Positions 50,158-60,235 are shown, counted from the stretch's first letter. The stretch: 64,000 nucleotides of DNA from Weeksellaceae bacterium (GCA_022013695.1 JAKLPS010000024.1:1-64000); one strand, 5' to 3'. The notes: a model not told the origin generated them from the sequence alone. Program-made: numbers and translations.

Positions 50158-50385
50158 ATGAAGTACATTTTCGAACTCATCATTACAACCATCATTATAT
50201 TCTTCGTCTGGAATATTTTGAAAAGGCTGTTTTATAGCGCCTTTTACAAAAACTTCCCTACGCTCAATCCAAAGAATAAGCCGCAAAACGAAGCCTCAAA
50301 TTCGACAAAAACTCCCACGCAAAAAGTAAATTGGGATGCCGAAACAATTGATTATGAGGAAGTAAAAGACGAAGAAAAAAATTAG
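50158..50385 (+). CDS. Small membrane protein, DUF4834-like
   Basis: Single N-terminal TM, C-terminal WDAETIDYEEVKDEEKN tail; upstream of the yfhO-like gene. Confidence 0.65.
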   Translation: MKYIFELIITTIIIFFVWNILKRLFYSAFYKNFPTLNPKNKPQNEASNSTKTPTQKVNWDAETIDYEEVKDEEKN

Positions 50386-50410
50386 TTGACATCTTTTTCA
50401 AAATAAGGAC

Positions 50411-50446
50411 AAAACCTTTCAGATTATTGAGTCTGAAAGGTTTTTT
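50411..50446. terminator. Rho-independent terminator
   Basis: aaaacctttcaga-ttattga-gtctgaaaggtttttt. Confidence 0.85.
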
Positions 50447-50565
50447 AATATTAAATTTGGAATTTAAAATTTGAAAGCAAATTTGTAATTAATATTGATC
50501 AATTTCAATTTTTAATATATTGATTTTAAATCTAATATCTAAAGTCTAATATCTATCCTCTGTTT

Positions 50566-53118
50566 ATGTTCAAAAACAATAAAAATCTGATATTCATTCT
50601 CGCAAGTTTGGTCGTTTTCGTCCTATTGGCCGTGGTTTATGCCAATCCTGTGATCTCCGGTAAACGCCTGATGCAGCACGACATTGTTTATTATAAAGGC
50701 GGCGCCGAAGAACTCTTGCAATACCGCGCCAACACTGGAAAAGAAACCTACTGGAGCGACGCGATGTTCGGCGGAATGCCAACTTACCAAACCGGCGCAC
50801 AGTTCCGTGGCGATGTCATCAAAAAAATAGACGATTTGTTTTTGTTCCTGCCAAAACCTGCGAATTATCTATTCCTTTTATTTGCCGGATTTTTCTTTCT
50901 AGGAATGGTGGCGGTTAGAAACTGGAAGTACGCTTTGCTGGGGGCAACATTCTTTGGATTGTCCACCTATTTTTACATTATTATCGCCGCCGGACACAAC
51001 GGCAAAGTGCATACAATTGCTTATTTTGCACCACTTTTAGCCGGCATTTTGCTGGTCTATTTTCGGAAAAAATACATTCTCGGATTCGTCACTACTACCC
51101 TGTTTATGGGACTTCAAATCAGTGCGAACCATCCGCAAATGACTTATTATCTGTTCATCGGGTTAGGATTTCTGTTCCTTTCTGAATTGATAAGAGCCAT
51201 CCAAGGAAAAATCGAATGGAAACACTTCCTGATCTCGACGGGAATCGTTGCAGTCGCCGGCATCATCGGCGTTGGGATGAACTCGCAAAGAATAATGGCC
51301 AACGCCGAATATGTGAAAGAAACCGTTCGTGGCAAGCAAATCCTGAATACCGGTTCTCCAACATCCGAACAATCTGGAATGGACAAAGAAAGCATCACGA
51401 TGTGGAGCTACGGGAAGTTGGAAACACTTAACTTATTCATCCCCAGATTGATGGGTGGCGGAAGCCAAGAAGAAGGTTCCGAAAAAATGATGGAACATAT
51501 TCAGGAGATGGCTCAGGAGAATATCAAATCTCAGCAAGAATACGATATGTTTCTGAAAGGCTTCGGAAGTCCGACGTATTGGGGCGATCAGCCGAGCACT
51601 TCGGGGCCGGCTTATCAAGGTGCTGTGGTTTGTTTTTTGGCGATTTTGGGATTTTTCTTTGCAGCAAAACAGTACCGATATTGGGTTTTGGGTGCATCAA
51701 TTTTGACCATCTTTTTAGCTTGGGGTAGCAATTTCTCGTTGTTGACAGATTTTTTTATTGATTATGTTCCGATGTACAACAAATTCCGCGCACCATCCTC
51801 CATTTTGGTGATTGTGGAACTTCTGCTTCCGTTGATTGCAATTCTTGGACTTTATAAATTCTTCGCCGATGATTCTTCGAATCCGCTCAGAATGACAGAC
51901 GCATACAAAAAGAAAATTCTGCTATACGTTTCGGGAACAGTTCTGGGAATGACATTGATTCTGGCTCTTTTTGGTAAAGGAATTTTAGGTTTTTATACCG
52001 CGAATGAGAAAACCTATCTTCCGCCTTATCTGCTGGATTATTTGATAGATGAAAGATGGAAAATGTTCCAAACCGACGCCTTCAAAGCGGTTGCTTACGT
52101 CGCGATTACAGCCGGCGTTTTGTTTTCAGGATTAAAGAAAAAACTAAGTACCAACATCGTTCTATTAATTATCGGATTCGTTAGTTTGTTTGATCTTTGG
52201 ACGGTTGACAGGCGGTATCTCAACGATGATAACTTCGTCGATAAAACCTTTGCCGATTATCCATTTCAAACCGAAAATTCGGAATATCTGATGAGCAAAG
52301 CCGGCGACAATGCTTTTGTTCAAAGCCTTTTGCAACAGACCGAGGTGAATAAAGCCCTGCAAACCATCGCCGACAAAGACAAAGACCATTACAGGATTTT
52401 CAATAACATTTTGCCAACTTTCAGCGAGACGAACACGTCTTACTTCAAATCTTCGATTGGCGGATATCACGCGGTTAAACTGCGACGGTACGATGACTTG
52501 ATCAACAAATATTTCTCGACAACAGACCAAATCAAAACCGTCCGAATCCTGAATATGCTCAACACCAAATATTTCTTGGTGGGCGACCTGCAAAAACCGG
52601 AAATCACGCCAAACCCTGAAGCCAACGGCAATGCGTGGTTTGTTTCTGACATCAAATTTGTTGACAATCCAAACGAAGAACTGAACGAAACAGGAAATGT
52701 TGATACCAAAAAAGTCGCTGTGATTTCTAAAGATGACAAAGCTTATTTCAATGGGAAAAATCTGGTAAAAGATTCAACCGCGTTTTTGGCTTTGAAATCT
52801 TATCAGCCCAACGAATTGTCATTTGATTCATCTTCCAAAACGCCTCAATTGGCGGTCTTTTCCGAGGTTTATTATCCTCACGGCTGGAATGTTTACCTGG
52901 ACGGAAACAAAGTCGATTACATCAAAGCCAATTACCTTTTGAGAGCGCTTTACGTCCCAGCAGGAAAGCATAAGATTGAAATGAAATTCGAGCCAGCCGT
53001 TATCGAAACAGGAAAAATATTTTCTTTGATAAGTTTTGGATTGTTTGTTTTGTTGAGTTTAGTTGGAATTTATTTTCTGTTTAGGGATTCTCGGAAGTCT
53101 GAGATTGCGAAAGCTTAA
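50566..53118 (+). CDS. YfhO family membrane protein
   Basis: 850 aa, multiple TM helices; AGGAEELLQYRANTGKETYWSDAMFGGMPTYQ, FRAPSSILVIVELLLPL, PQLAVFSEVYYPHGWNVYLDGNKVDYIKANYLLRALYVPAGKHKIEMKFEP. Confidence 0.92.
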   Translation: MFKNNKNLIFILASLVVFVLLAVVYANPVISGKRLMQHDIVYYKGGAEELLQYRANTGKETYWSDAMFGGMPTYQTGAQFRGDVIKKIDDLFLFLPKPANYLFLLFAGFFFLGMVAVRNWKYALLGATFFGLSTYFYIIIAAGHNGKVHTIAYFAPLLAGILLVYFRKKYILGFVTTTLFMGLQISANHPQMTYYLFIGLGFLFLSELIRAIQGKIEWKHFLISTGIVAVAGIIGVGMNSQRIMANAEYVKETVRGKQILNTGSPTSEQSGMDKESITMWSYGKLETLNLFIPRLMGGGSQEEGSEKMMEHIQEMAQENIKSQQEYDMFLKGFGSPTYWGDQPSTSGPAYQGAVVCFLAILGFFFAAKQYRYWVLGASILTIFLAWGSNFSLLTDFFIDYVPMYNKFRAPSSILVIVELLLPLIAILGLYKFFADDSSNPLRMTDAYKKKILLYVSGTVLGMTLILALFGKGILGFYTANEKTYLPPYLLDYLIDERWKMFQTDAFKAVAYVAITAGVLFSGLKKKLSTNIVLLIIGFVSLFDLWTVDRRYLNDDNFVDKTFADYPFQTENSEYLMSKAGDNAFVQSLLQQTEVNKALQTIADKDKDHYRIFNNILPTFSETNTSYFKSSIGGYHAVKLRRYDDLINKYFSTTDQIKTVRILNMLNTKYFLVGDLQKPEITPNPEANGNAWFVSDIKFVDNPNEELNETGNVDTKKVAVISKDDKAYFNGKNLVKDSTAFLALKSYQPNELSFDSSSKTPQLAVFSEVYYPHGWNVYLDGNKVDYIKANYLLRALYVPAGKHKIEMKFEPAVIETGKIFSLISFGLFVLLSLVGIYFLFRDSRKSEIAKA

Positions 53119-53152
53119 TTAAATTTTTAATTCAATAATCACAAACAACCAA

Positions 53153-53827
53153 TTGAAATTAGAAAAATTTAATATCGGAATATTATTAATCATACTAAGT
53201 TTTATCGCAAGTGTGATTAGTTTTTATCTCTTAATTTTTACTATTCCAGTTTTTCTAATTGGTTGTATTTGTATCATAAAATCAAAAGAAAAAATTATTT
53301 TAAAAGTTTTAAGTATTTTAATTCCGTTGATTGTATACTTTCCTGCAACTTTTCTTTTTTTAAGTCTTTACAATTATACAAATCCAAAAGAATTTCTAAT
53401 TCCAGAAAATTATGCTGGCCCTCTTCGAATCATCTATGAAGAAGATTGTGGTCAAAAACTTATTAAAGAAAACGGAAGTGAAATATTTAAATTTCCAAAA
53501 AATGGAATTATTATTTTATCCTCTGAATTTGATGGTGGAATAAATCACAAATATTTTTTCATTGACAAAGCCGGAAACAAAAAGCAGATTCCTGAAGCAA
53601 ATATTGATGGACAAAATCTAAAATTTCCTAATGTATCAATTCAAGGAGCAGGTACAATGAGTAATGGAGAAGTGAAAATTGGAGTTAACTCCAGTGATGA
53701 TAAAGATAATATAAAGTATTCAGAATTTTATGTAAATCGAAATAGCGTAGATGATTTTGATTATAAGAAACAGCAAATATTTGATTCATTAACAATAGCA
53801 ATTGTTAATGAATGTCGAAAAAGATAG
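53153..53827 (+). CDS. Membrane-anchored hypothetical protein (DUF6843-like), TTG start
   Basis: Two N-terminal hydrophobic stretches; FLIPENYAGPLRIIYEEDCGQKLIKENGSEIFKFPKNGIIILSSEF; strongly AT-biased codons. Confidence 0.6.
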   Translation: MKLEKFNIGILLIILSFIASVISFYLLIFTIPVFLIGCICIIKSKEKIILKVLSILIPLIVYFPATFLFLSLYNYTNPKEFLIPENYAGPLRIIYEEDCGQKLIKENGSEIFKFPKNGIIILSSEFDGGINHKYFFIDKAGNKKQIPEANIDGQNLKFPNVSIQGAGTMSNGEVKIGVNSSDDKDNIKYSEFYVNRNSVDDFDYKKQQIFDSLTIAIVNECRKR

Positions 53828-53840
53828 ATTTATACCCACC

Positions 53841-53876
53841 AAAAAAAGCAACCCAAATTGAGTTGCTTTTGTTTTT
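53841..53876. terminator. Bidirectional rho-independent terminator between convergent genes
   Basis: aaaaaaagcaac-ccaaattga-gttgcttttgtttttt. Confidence 0.8.
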
Positions 53877-53892
53877 TGCTTGAAAGCGGAAA

Positions 53893-54162
53893 TTATTTTC
53901 TGATTCCCAATTCAGCGATGATCGCTCTATATCTGGAAATATCTTTCTGTTTCAAATAATCGAGAAGAGACTTTCTCTTTCCAACCAATTTTACCAATGA
54001 TCTCTCGGTTGCGAAATCGTGGCGATTGGCTTTCAAATGTTCCGAAAGGTGGTTGATTCTATAAGTGAATAGAGCCACTTGTCCTTCAGCGCTTCCTGTG
54101 TCGTTTGCAGATTTTCCGTGCTTTGCGAAAATTTCTGACTTTTTTTCTGGTGTTAGATACAT
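53893..54162 (-). CDS. rpsO: 30S ribosomal protein S15
   Basis: 89 aa; KHGKSANDTGSAEGQVALFTYRINHLSEHLKANRHDFATERSLVKLVGKRKSLLDYLKQKDISRYRAIIAELGIRK. Confidence 0.98.
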   Translation of the reverse strand: MYLTPEKKSEIFAKHGKSANDTGSAEGQVALFTYRINHLSEHLKANRHDFATERSLVKLVGKRKSLLDYLKQKDISRYRAIIAELGIRK

Positions 54163-54276
54163 TCCAATATTATTTAAATGATTATTATGTAATTCGGGTG
54201 CAAAGATAGGATTTTATTTGAGATTAGAAACGGTGTGTCAAACAATTTTTAGTAGAAATCACTTTTAAACCTATTT

Positions 54277-55599
54277 CTATTCCATCAAAAATTCTTTCAC
54301 CAACTCAAAATCCACAGCAAATTCCACCGATTGTTTCTCCTTTTTACTAAACGCTTCCAGCTTTTCCGGTATTTCGATTTTCTCCTTCAAGACATTTTCT
54401 ACTACTTCTACAAACTTTGCAGGATGAGCGGTTTCCAATAAAACCCCAATAAAATTTTTATCTAATAGGTCATTTTTGTCATCCGGAACACAGTCAAAGG
54501 ACTTCCTAAAAGTTTCCAGTCCCAAATAAGCAACCGCGCCGTGCGGATCCAAAGTATAACCGAAATCCTTTTTCACCTTTATCATCGCCTCTTTCGTTTC
54601 GTCATCCGAAAAAGAATAGGACTCAATCTCTTTTCTGAATTCTAAAACATCATCATTGAAAAGACTTTTCATTCTTTCAAAATTGCTTGGGTTTCCGACG
54701 TCCATTGCGTTGCTGATAGTTTGTTTTGATGGTTTTGCTTCGTAATTCCCGGTTTCTAAAAACTTTGGAACCACATCATTTGAGTTTGTCGAAGCGATGA
54801 ATTGATGAATTGGCAAGCCCATTTTCTTAGCAAAAAGTCCGGCTGTTAAGTTTCCAAAATTCCCGCTCGGAACTGAGAAAACAATCGGTTTTCCTAATTT
54901 TTGTAATTGAGCAAATGCCCAGAAATAATAAAATGACTGCGGAATTAACCTTGCGATATTGATGCTGTTCGCCGATGTCAAAGTGAATTTTTGATTCAGT
55001 TCTTCGTCGGACAAAATTTGTTTTGCTAAGGTCTGACAATCATCAAAAGTGCCATCGATTTCCAAAACTTTGATATTTCCGCCCCAAGTCGTGAGTTGTT
55101 TTTCTTGCAACGGACTCACTTTTCCTTTTGGATAAAGAATGTAAACCTCAATTCCAGGAACATTGAAAAACCCCGATGCCACCGCACTTCCCGTGTCGCC
55201 GGAAGTTGCAGCGATCACTTTCATTGGTTTTCCTTCGGAGAAATAAGCCATCATTCTCGCCATAAATCTCGCACCAACATCTTTGAAAGCCATCGTTGGA
55301 CCGTGAAATAGCTCCAAAGAATAGACATTCTCCGAAATTTTCACAGCCGGAATCTCGAAGTTCAAAACTTCATCGATGATTTCTTTTAAGTTGTCATCAG
55401 AAATGGATTCTCCGAGAAATTCTTTTGCTACCCGGAAACCGATTTCCTGCAAACTTAGATTGGGCAAAATTTCGAAAAAATCCGCTTCCAGTTGCGGAAT
55501 ATATTCTGGCATAAAAAGTCCACCGTCGTCGGCCAAACCTTTTAGAATGGCAGTTTTGATGTTGGTTTCTTCCTGTTTTCTTGTTGATATATATTTCAT
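54277..55599 (-). CDS. thrC: Threonine synthase
   Basis: MKYISTRKQEE, ELFHGPTMAFKDVGARFMARMMAYF, VIAATSGDTGSAVASGFFNVPGIEVYILYPKGKVSPLQEKQL. Confidence 0.97.
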   Translation of the reverse strand: MKYISTRKQEETNIKTAILKGLADDGGLFMPEYIPQLEADFFEILPNLSLQEIGFRVAKEFLGESISDDNLKEIIDEVLNFEIPAVKISENVYSLELFHGPTMAFKDVGARFMARMMAYFSEGKPMKVIAATSGDTGSAVASGFFNVPGIEVYILYPKGKVSPLQEKQLTTWGGNIKVLEIDGTFDDCQTLAKQILSDEELNQKFTLTSANSINIARLIPQSFYYFWAFAQLQKLGKPIVFSVPSGNFGNLTAGLFAKKMGLPIHQFIASTNSNDVVPKFLETGNYEAKPSKQTISNAMDVGNPSNFERMKSLFNDDVLEFRKEIESYSFSDDETKEAMIKVKKDFGYTLDPHGAVAYLGLETFRKSFDCVPDDKNDLLDKNFIGVLLETAHPAKFVEVVENVLKEKIEIPEKLEAFSKKEKQSVEFAVDFELVKEFLME

Positions 55600-55975
55600 T
55601 TTCTGAATGATGGATAATTGATAATTGATTAAAAATTAATGATTGCTTATGATTAACAAAAAAAATTAACGCAAAGTCCGCAAAGATTTTTTTTTAATCT
55701 TATTGAAAATATTTTTAAGGCTCGCAAAGGCGCTTAAGCTCAGCAAGAAATTAAATTTTAAGCTCTTTTGGGTTTAATAACAAAACTTGTTTTACGTCGA
55801 ATCTGCAGCCCGACTTATCTCATCTTTTTTATTTTATTTATTTGAATCGATGAACCACTTCGTTAGGTTTGAGTGGAAATCCTTTTTTGCTTCATACTTA
55901 ATTTCTTATTAAACGAAAATCTTGTGCAAAAAAGATTGGGAACGGAAAGCGGAAAAAGCTGCCCAAAAAATGATT

Positions 55976-56911
55976 TTAATTCATAACCCTCGCGCCTTCG
56001 CCATTGATTTTTGTAACAAAAGATTCGCTTTCTATATTTTTTTTGTTGAGTAATTCTTTGATTTTAAGGGAAATAGTTTGCGCAATTTCCTTTTTTTCAC
56101 ACAAAGCAAAAACCGACGGTCCTGAACCGGAAATTCCAAATCCAATTGCGCCGCTGTCCAAAGCGAGCTGTTTCATCTCGTAAAAATAGGGAATCAACAT
56201 CGCGCGAACCGGCTCTATAATGACATCTTCTAGACTTCGGCTGACTAAACCGAGATCGTTGGTGCAAAATCCGGCAACCAAGCCGGCGATATTTCCCCAT
56301 TGCTGAACGGCAGATTTCAGGCTGATTCTCTCCTTTATGATTTTCCGCGCCTCGCCCGTGGGAACGTCCACAAACGGATGGACGCAAACTACCGATAAAT
56401 CCTTTGGATAAGGCAGTTTGAGCGCATCCAACGGCTCATAACTTCGGACCAAAACCAATCCGCCCAACAGGGCTGGCGCCACATTATCGGCGTGGGCATT
56501 GCCGCAAGCAATGCGTTCTCCCTCCATTGCGAGCGGAAGCAATTCTTGTCGGGAAAATGGCGCTCCCATCAGCTCGTTGATGGCAACCAAAGCAGCAACA
56601 CTGCTTGCTGCACTAGAACCCATTCCGCTGTTGAGAGGCATTTTTTTGTAGAGTTCGATGTCAATTCCTTGATCTGCATTTATTTTTTTCAGAAATAAAT
56701 TGACGACGTGCGAAACTACATTTTTGTCCGGATCTTTTGGCAATTTTCCGCCGTCGCCTTCGATGTTGGTAATGGTTATTTGACCAGAATTATTTTTGCT
56801 TAAGATGATTTCGTCGCCCGGTTCATCGATGGCAAAACCGAGAATATCATAACCGCAAACCACGTTGGCGACGGTTGCCGGAGCGAAAACTTTTATTGTT
56901 TTTAAAGACAT
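55976..56911 (-). CDS. thrB: Homoserine kinase
   Basis: VFAPATVANVVCGYDILGFAI, KKMPLNSGMGSSAASSVAALVAIN, IGFGISGSGPSVFAL. Confidence 0.97.
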   Translation of the reverse strand: MSLKTIKVFAPATVANVVCGYDILGFAIDEPGDEIILSKNNSGQITITNIEGDGGKLPKDPDKNVVSHVVNLFLKKINADQGIDIELYKKMPLNSGMGSSAASSVAALVAINELMGAPFSRQELLPLAMEGERIACGNAHADNVAPALLGGLVLVRSYEPLDALKLPYPKDLSVVCVHPFVDVPTGEARKIIKERISLKSAVQQWGNIAGLVAGFCTNDLGLVSRSLEDVIIEPVRAMLIPYFYEMKQLALDSGAIGFGISGSGPSVFALCEKKEIAQTISLKIKELLNKKNIESESFVTKINGEGARVMN

Positions 56912-56931
56912 ATTTTCTTTAGTATTTAGTT

Positions 56932-56964
56932 AAACCTTCAAGGTTTTTGAAACCTTGAAGGTTT
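56932..56964. repeat. Nested palindrome, copy 2 (thrA-thrB intergenic)
   Basis: AAACCTTCAAGGTTT-ttg-AAACCTTGAAGGTTT; same arms as 47626-47658. Confidence 0.85.
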
Positions 56965-56979
56965 GAATGAAAATTAAAA

Positions 56980-59424
56980 TTATTGAGCCGTAACTCGTAC
57001 CACATCTGCGAAAACGCCAGCTGCGGTAACTTCTGCTCCGGCGCCCGGACCTTTTACAACCAAAGGTGTGTTTCGGTATCGTGAAGTGGTGAACGAAATA
57101 ATATTATCGCTGCCCGAAAGGCTGAAAAAAGGATGGTTGGCATCAACCATTTTTACTTCGATGCTGATTTTTCCATCTTCCAGAATTCCGATGAGCCTGA
57201 GTTTTTTGCCAGAACTTTCTGCTTCATTTTTGAATGATAAAAAGTACGGTTCGTTCTTTTCCAGCTCTTCATAAAAACTTGGAATCGAATCTGCTTTTAG
57301 GCAAGCTTTCGGCAGAAAATCTTTGATGTTGACATCTAGCATTTCCAAAGGTAAGCCAATTTCTCTTCCCAGAATTAGCATCTTTCTGGAGAAATCCATT
57401 CCGTTCAGGTCATCCCTTGGATCGGGTTCTGTGAAGCCTAATTCTTGTGCTGTCATCACGACTTCTGCAAAAGTTTTTTCGCCCACATAATTATTAAAAA
57501 TATAGGAAATCGTTCCGGATAAAATGGCTTCTATTTTTAGGATTTCGTCTCCTGAAATCCAAAGGTCGTTGAGTGTTTTGATGATCGGAAGGCCTGCGCC
57601 CACATTGGTTTCGTACAAAAAACTAACGTTGTTTTTCTTCGCGAGTTTTTTGAATTGGCTGTACTGCTGGTAGCCGGAAGAATTCCCTTTTTTATTACAA
57701 GTTACGACTGAAATATTGTTATTAAACAACTGCGGATAAAGCTGCACTACCTCGTCGCTTGAGGTATTGTCCACGAAGACCAGATTGGGTAGATTTTTTT
57801 CAGAAACCAAACTTATAAACAATTCAAGATTAGCAGCTTGCAAGTTTTGATCTAATATTTGATTCAAATTAAAATTCAGACTTTCCTTTTCGGAAATGAT
57901 CATCTTGCGACTATTGATAACGCCAACCACATTGATTTTGATCTGATGATTTTTCTCAAGATTCTCTGCTTCTCTTTCCAACTGTCGGAATAAGGCTTTG
58001 CCGATATTTCCGGTTCCGGCAAACATCACATTGAAGGTTTTCACAGGTGAAAGCAAAAGTGAATCGTGAACCACATTCAAGGCTTTTGAAAGTTCATTTC
58101 GTTCAATTACGGCCGAAATATTAAGTTCCGATGAACCTTGCGCGATGGCGATGATATTGATGCCATTTTTGCCCAAAGCACTGAAAAATTGGCCGCTGAT
58201 GCCGCGCGTTTTTTTCATATTCTCGCCAACGACGGACAAAATACTGAGCTCGTTATCGATTTGTGGTTCATCGATTTTATTGGCGGTGATTTCAAAATAA
58301 AATTCTTCCTGGATGGCCTTCTCCGCTTTTTTCTCGTCATCCAAATTGACCACAAACGAGATGCTGTGTTCCGAACTGGCTTGTGTAATCAAGATTACAT
58401 TGACATTATATCTCCCCAACGCATTGAACAATCTGCCGCTGAAACCCTTCATCCCAATCATTCCGTTTCCGGTGATATTAATGAGACAAGTTTTCTCTAT
58501 GGAGACGATTCCTTTGATTAAACCTTTGGAAACTTCGGATTTTTGATGAATTAACGTGCCTTGATTTTCCGGATTGAAAGTATTCTTGATATAAATTGGA
58601 ATTTGGCTTTCGATTGCCGGGATCATTGTGGGCGGATAGATCACTTTGGCGCCAAAATAGGACATTTCCATCGCTTCCTGATAGCTGAGTTCGGGCTGGG
58701 AAAAAGCATTCTTGACCAAACGCGGGTCGGCGGTCATAAAACCATCGACGTCGGTCCAAATTTGGATTTCCTCGGCTTGCAAACCCGCTGCCAACACTGC
58801 GGCCGTGTAATCGGAGCCGCCTCTGCCAAGGGTTGTGGTGTCGTTATTTTTGTCTTGTGCGATGAAACCTGTGACGACATAAATTTGATTTTCCAAGTTC
58901 CAATTTCTTAGATTTTCATTGGTTTTAATAAAATCGACCGCTGCATTTCCGAAGTTGGAATCGGTGACAATCAGTTCTCTTGCATCTTGGTAATTCGCGG
59001 GGAAATCCTCCGATTGCAGATAAGTCGCAATGATTTTGGTCGACAATTGTTCGCCGTACGCCAGCAGTCTGTCTTTGATTCTACCCGACAATTCTCCGAG
59101 ATTTTTGATGCTGAAAAGAATATCTTCGACCTCGTTGAAACTCACTTTTACCATCATTAATGAAGGATTTTGCAAAGTTCTTGGAACTAATCCCGAGATG
59201 ATTTGGTAATGTTTGGCTTCTGCCTTTTTAAGAATCTCTGCAAATTCACTTTGCGCTAAAGCCGCTTCGGCAGCCGATAAAAGAGCATTTGTAACTCCGG
59301 AAAAGGCCGAACAAACCATAAGTAAAGGTTCTTTTTTACTGAATTCCTTTTCAACGATTAGTTTTACATTGTTTACAGCGTCCAAACTTCCGATGGAAGT
59401 TCCTCCAAATTTTAGTATTTTCAT
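56980..59424 (-). CDS. thrA: Bifunctional aspartate kinase/homoserine dehydrogenase I
   Basis: MKILKFGGTSIGSLDAVNNV, TLGRGGSDYTAAVLAAGLQAEEIQIWTDVDGFMTADPR, two ACT segments, MFAGTGNIGKALFRQL, ETNVGAGLPIIKTLNDL. Confidence 0.98.
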   Translation of the reverse strand: MKILKFGGTSIGSLDAVNNVKLIVEKEFSKKEPLLMVCSAFSGVTNALLSAAEAALAQSEFAEILKKAEAKHYQIISGLVPRTLQNPSLMMVKVSFNEVEDILFSIKNLGELSGRIKDRLLAYGEQLSTKIIATYLQSEDFPANYQDARELIVTDSNFGNAAVDFIKTNENLRNWNLENQIYVVTGFIAQDKNNDTTTLGRGGSDYTAAVLAAGLQAEEIQIWTDVDGFMTADPRLVKNAFSQPELSYQEAMEMSYFGAKVIYPPTMIPAIESQIPIYIKNTFNPENQGTLIHQKSEVSKGLIKGIVSIEKTCLINITGNGMIGMKGFSGRLFNALGRYNVNVILITQASSEHSISFVVNLDDEKKAEKAIQEEFYFEITANKIDEPQIDNELSILSVVGENMKKTRGISGQFFSALGKNGINIIAIAQGSSELNISAVIERNELSKALNVVHDSLLLSPVKTFNVMFAGTGNIGKALFRQLEREAENLEKNHQIKINVVGVINSRKMIISEKESLNFNLNQILDQNLQAANLELFISLVSEKNLPNLVFVDNTSSDEVVQLYPQLFNNNISVVTCNKKGNSSGYQQYSQFKKLAKKNNVSFLYETNVGAGLPIIKTLNDLWISGDEILKIEAILSGTISYIFNNYVGEKTFAEVVMTAQELGFTEPDPRDDLNGMDFSRKMLILGREIGLPLEMLDVNIKDFLPKACLKADSIPSFYEELEKNEPYFLSFKNEAESSGKKLRLIGILEDGKISIEVKMVDANHPFFSLSGSDNIISFTTSRYRNTPLVVKGPGAGAEVTAAGVFADVVRVTAQ

Positions 59425-59447
59425 TGGTACTTAGTTATATTTTTAAT

Positions 59448-59485
59448 AAAAAAAAGCCTTTCTGGAACATTCAGAAAGGCTTTTT
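59448..59485 (-). terminator. Attenuator (intrinsic terminator) between thr leader peptide and thrA
   Basis: Perfect 14-bp stem AAAAAGCCTTTCTG-7 nt-CAGAAAGGCTTTTT; on the minus strand followed by a T-run; 24 nt upstream of the thrA start. Confidence 0.92.
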
Positions 59486-59507
59486 GTATTGTTGCAATAT
59501 TTAATTT

Positions 59508-59579
59508 TCACATACACACCTTTCTGCGAACTGCGGCGGCAGTCGTAGTAGAAGCGGTTGTGGTGGTTGTAAAATTCAT
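59508..59579 (-). CDS. thr operon leader peptide MNFTTTTTASTTTAAAVRRKVCM (transcription attenuation)
   Basis: Not in the ORF track. ATG AAT TTT ACA ACC ACC ACA ACC GCT TCT ACT ACG ACT GCC GCC GCA GTT CGC AGA AAG GTG TGT ATG TGA; 8 Thr of 23 residues, followed by terminator then thrA. Confidence 0.9.
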   Translation of the reverse strand: MNFTTTTTASTTTAAAVRRKVCM

Positions 59580-59895
59580 TTCTTTGTTATAAATCTTTCA
59601 CGAAAATAAGAAAACATTTAAGACTGACCAATTCAAAACGCTTTTTTTCGATAATATTTCTAAAAATAGGCTAGTTATTAAGGCAAACGTTTCTTAAGTT
59701 ACCATTTAAAAAAAAATTTAACTCTGAAAATCAATACATTAACTATTTTATTTAAAAATATTTGGTACTTTGTATTGCACAATACCTTTTAGTTTATATA
59801 TCTTTGCAATGTAAAGTTAGAGAATGGTGTTTTTGATGGAAGATTTGAAAAAAACATTTGCGAAAACTTCGAAATTTGAACCAAACCAATTTAAT

Positions 59896-60231
59896 ATGAA
59901 TACCGAGAACACAAAAGCGCAAATGCGCAAAGGAATTCTGGAATTCTGTATTTTGAGCCTGATCCAACAGCGCGAAATGTATGTTTCGGATCTGATAGAA
60001 TCTCTCAAAAAAGGAAAACTGGATGTGGTAGAAGGCACACTTTATCCCCTTCTTACCAGGCTTAAAAACGGCGAATTCCTCGCTTACAGATGGGAAGAAT
60101 CCACGAGCGGACCGCCCAGAAAGTACTATCAGATCACGGAAAAAGGAAGCACTTTCCTCAATGAACTGAAAATGACTTGGCAAGAACTGACAGATTCTGT
60201 AAACCAAATAATCTCAAACTCTCAAAACTAA
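59896..60231 (+). CDS. PadR family transcriptional regulator
   Basis: AQMRKGILEFCILSLIQQREMYVSDLIESLKKGKLDVVEGTLYPLLTRLKNGEFLAYRWEESTSGPPRKYYQITEKG; start at MNTENTK preferred over 59824. Confidence 0.93.
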   Translation: MNTENTKAQMRKGILEFCILSLIQQREMYVSDLIESLKKGKLDVVEGTLYPLLTRLKNGEFLAYRWEESTSGPPRKYYQITEKGSTFLNELKMTWQELTDSVNQIISNSQN

Positions 60232-60235
60232 TATT

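Noticed and set aside
59794-60207. 137-aa minus ORF over the PadR gene
   Set aside because: Antisense to a clear PadR regulator.
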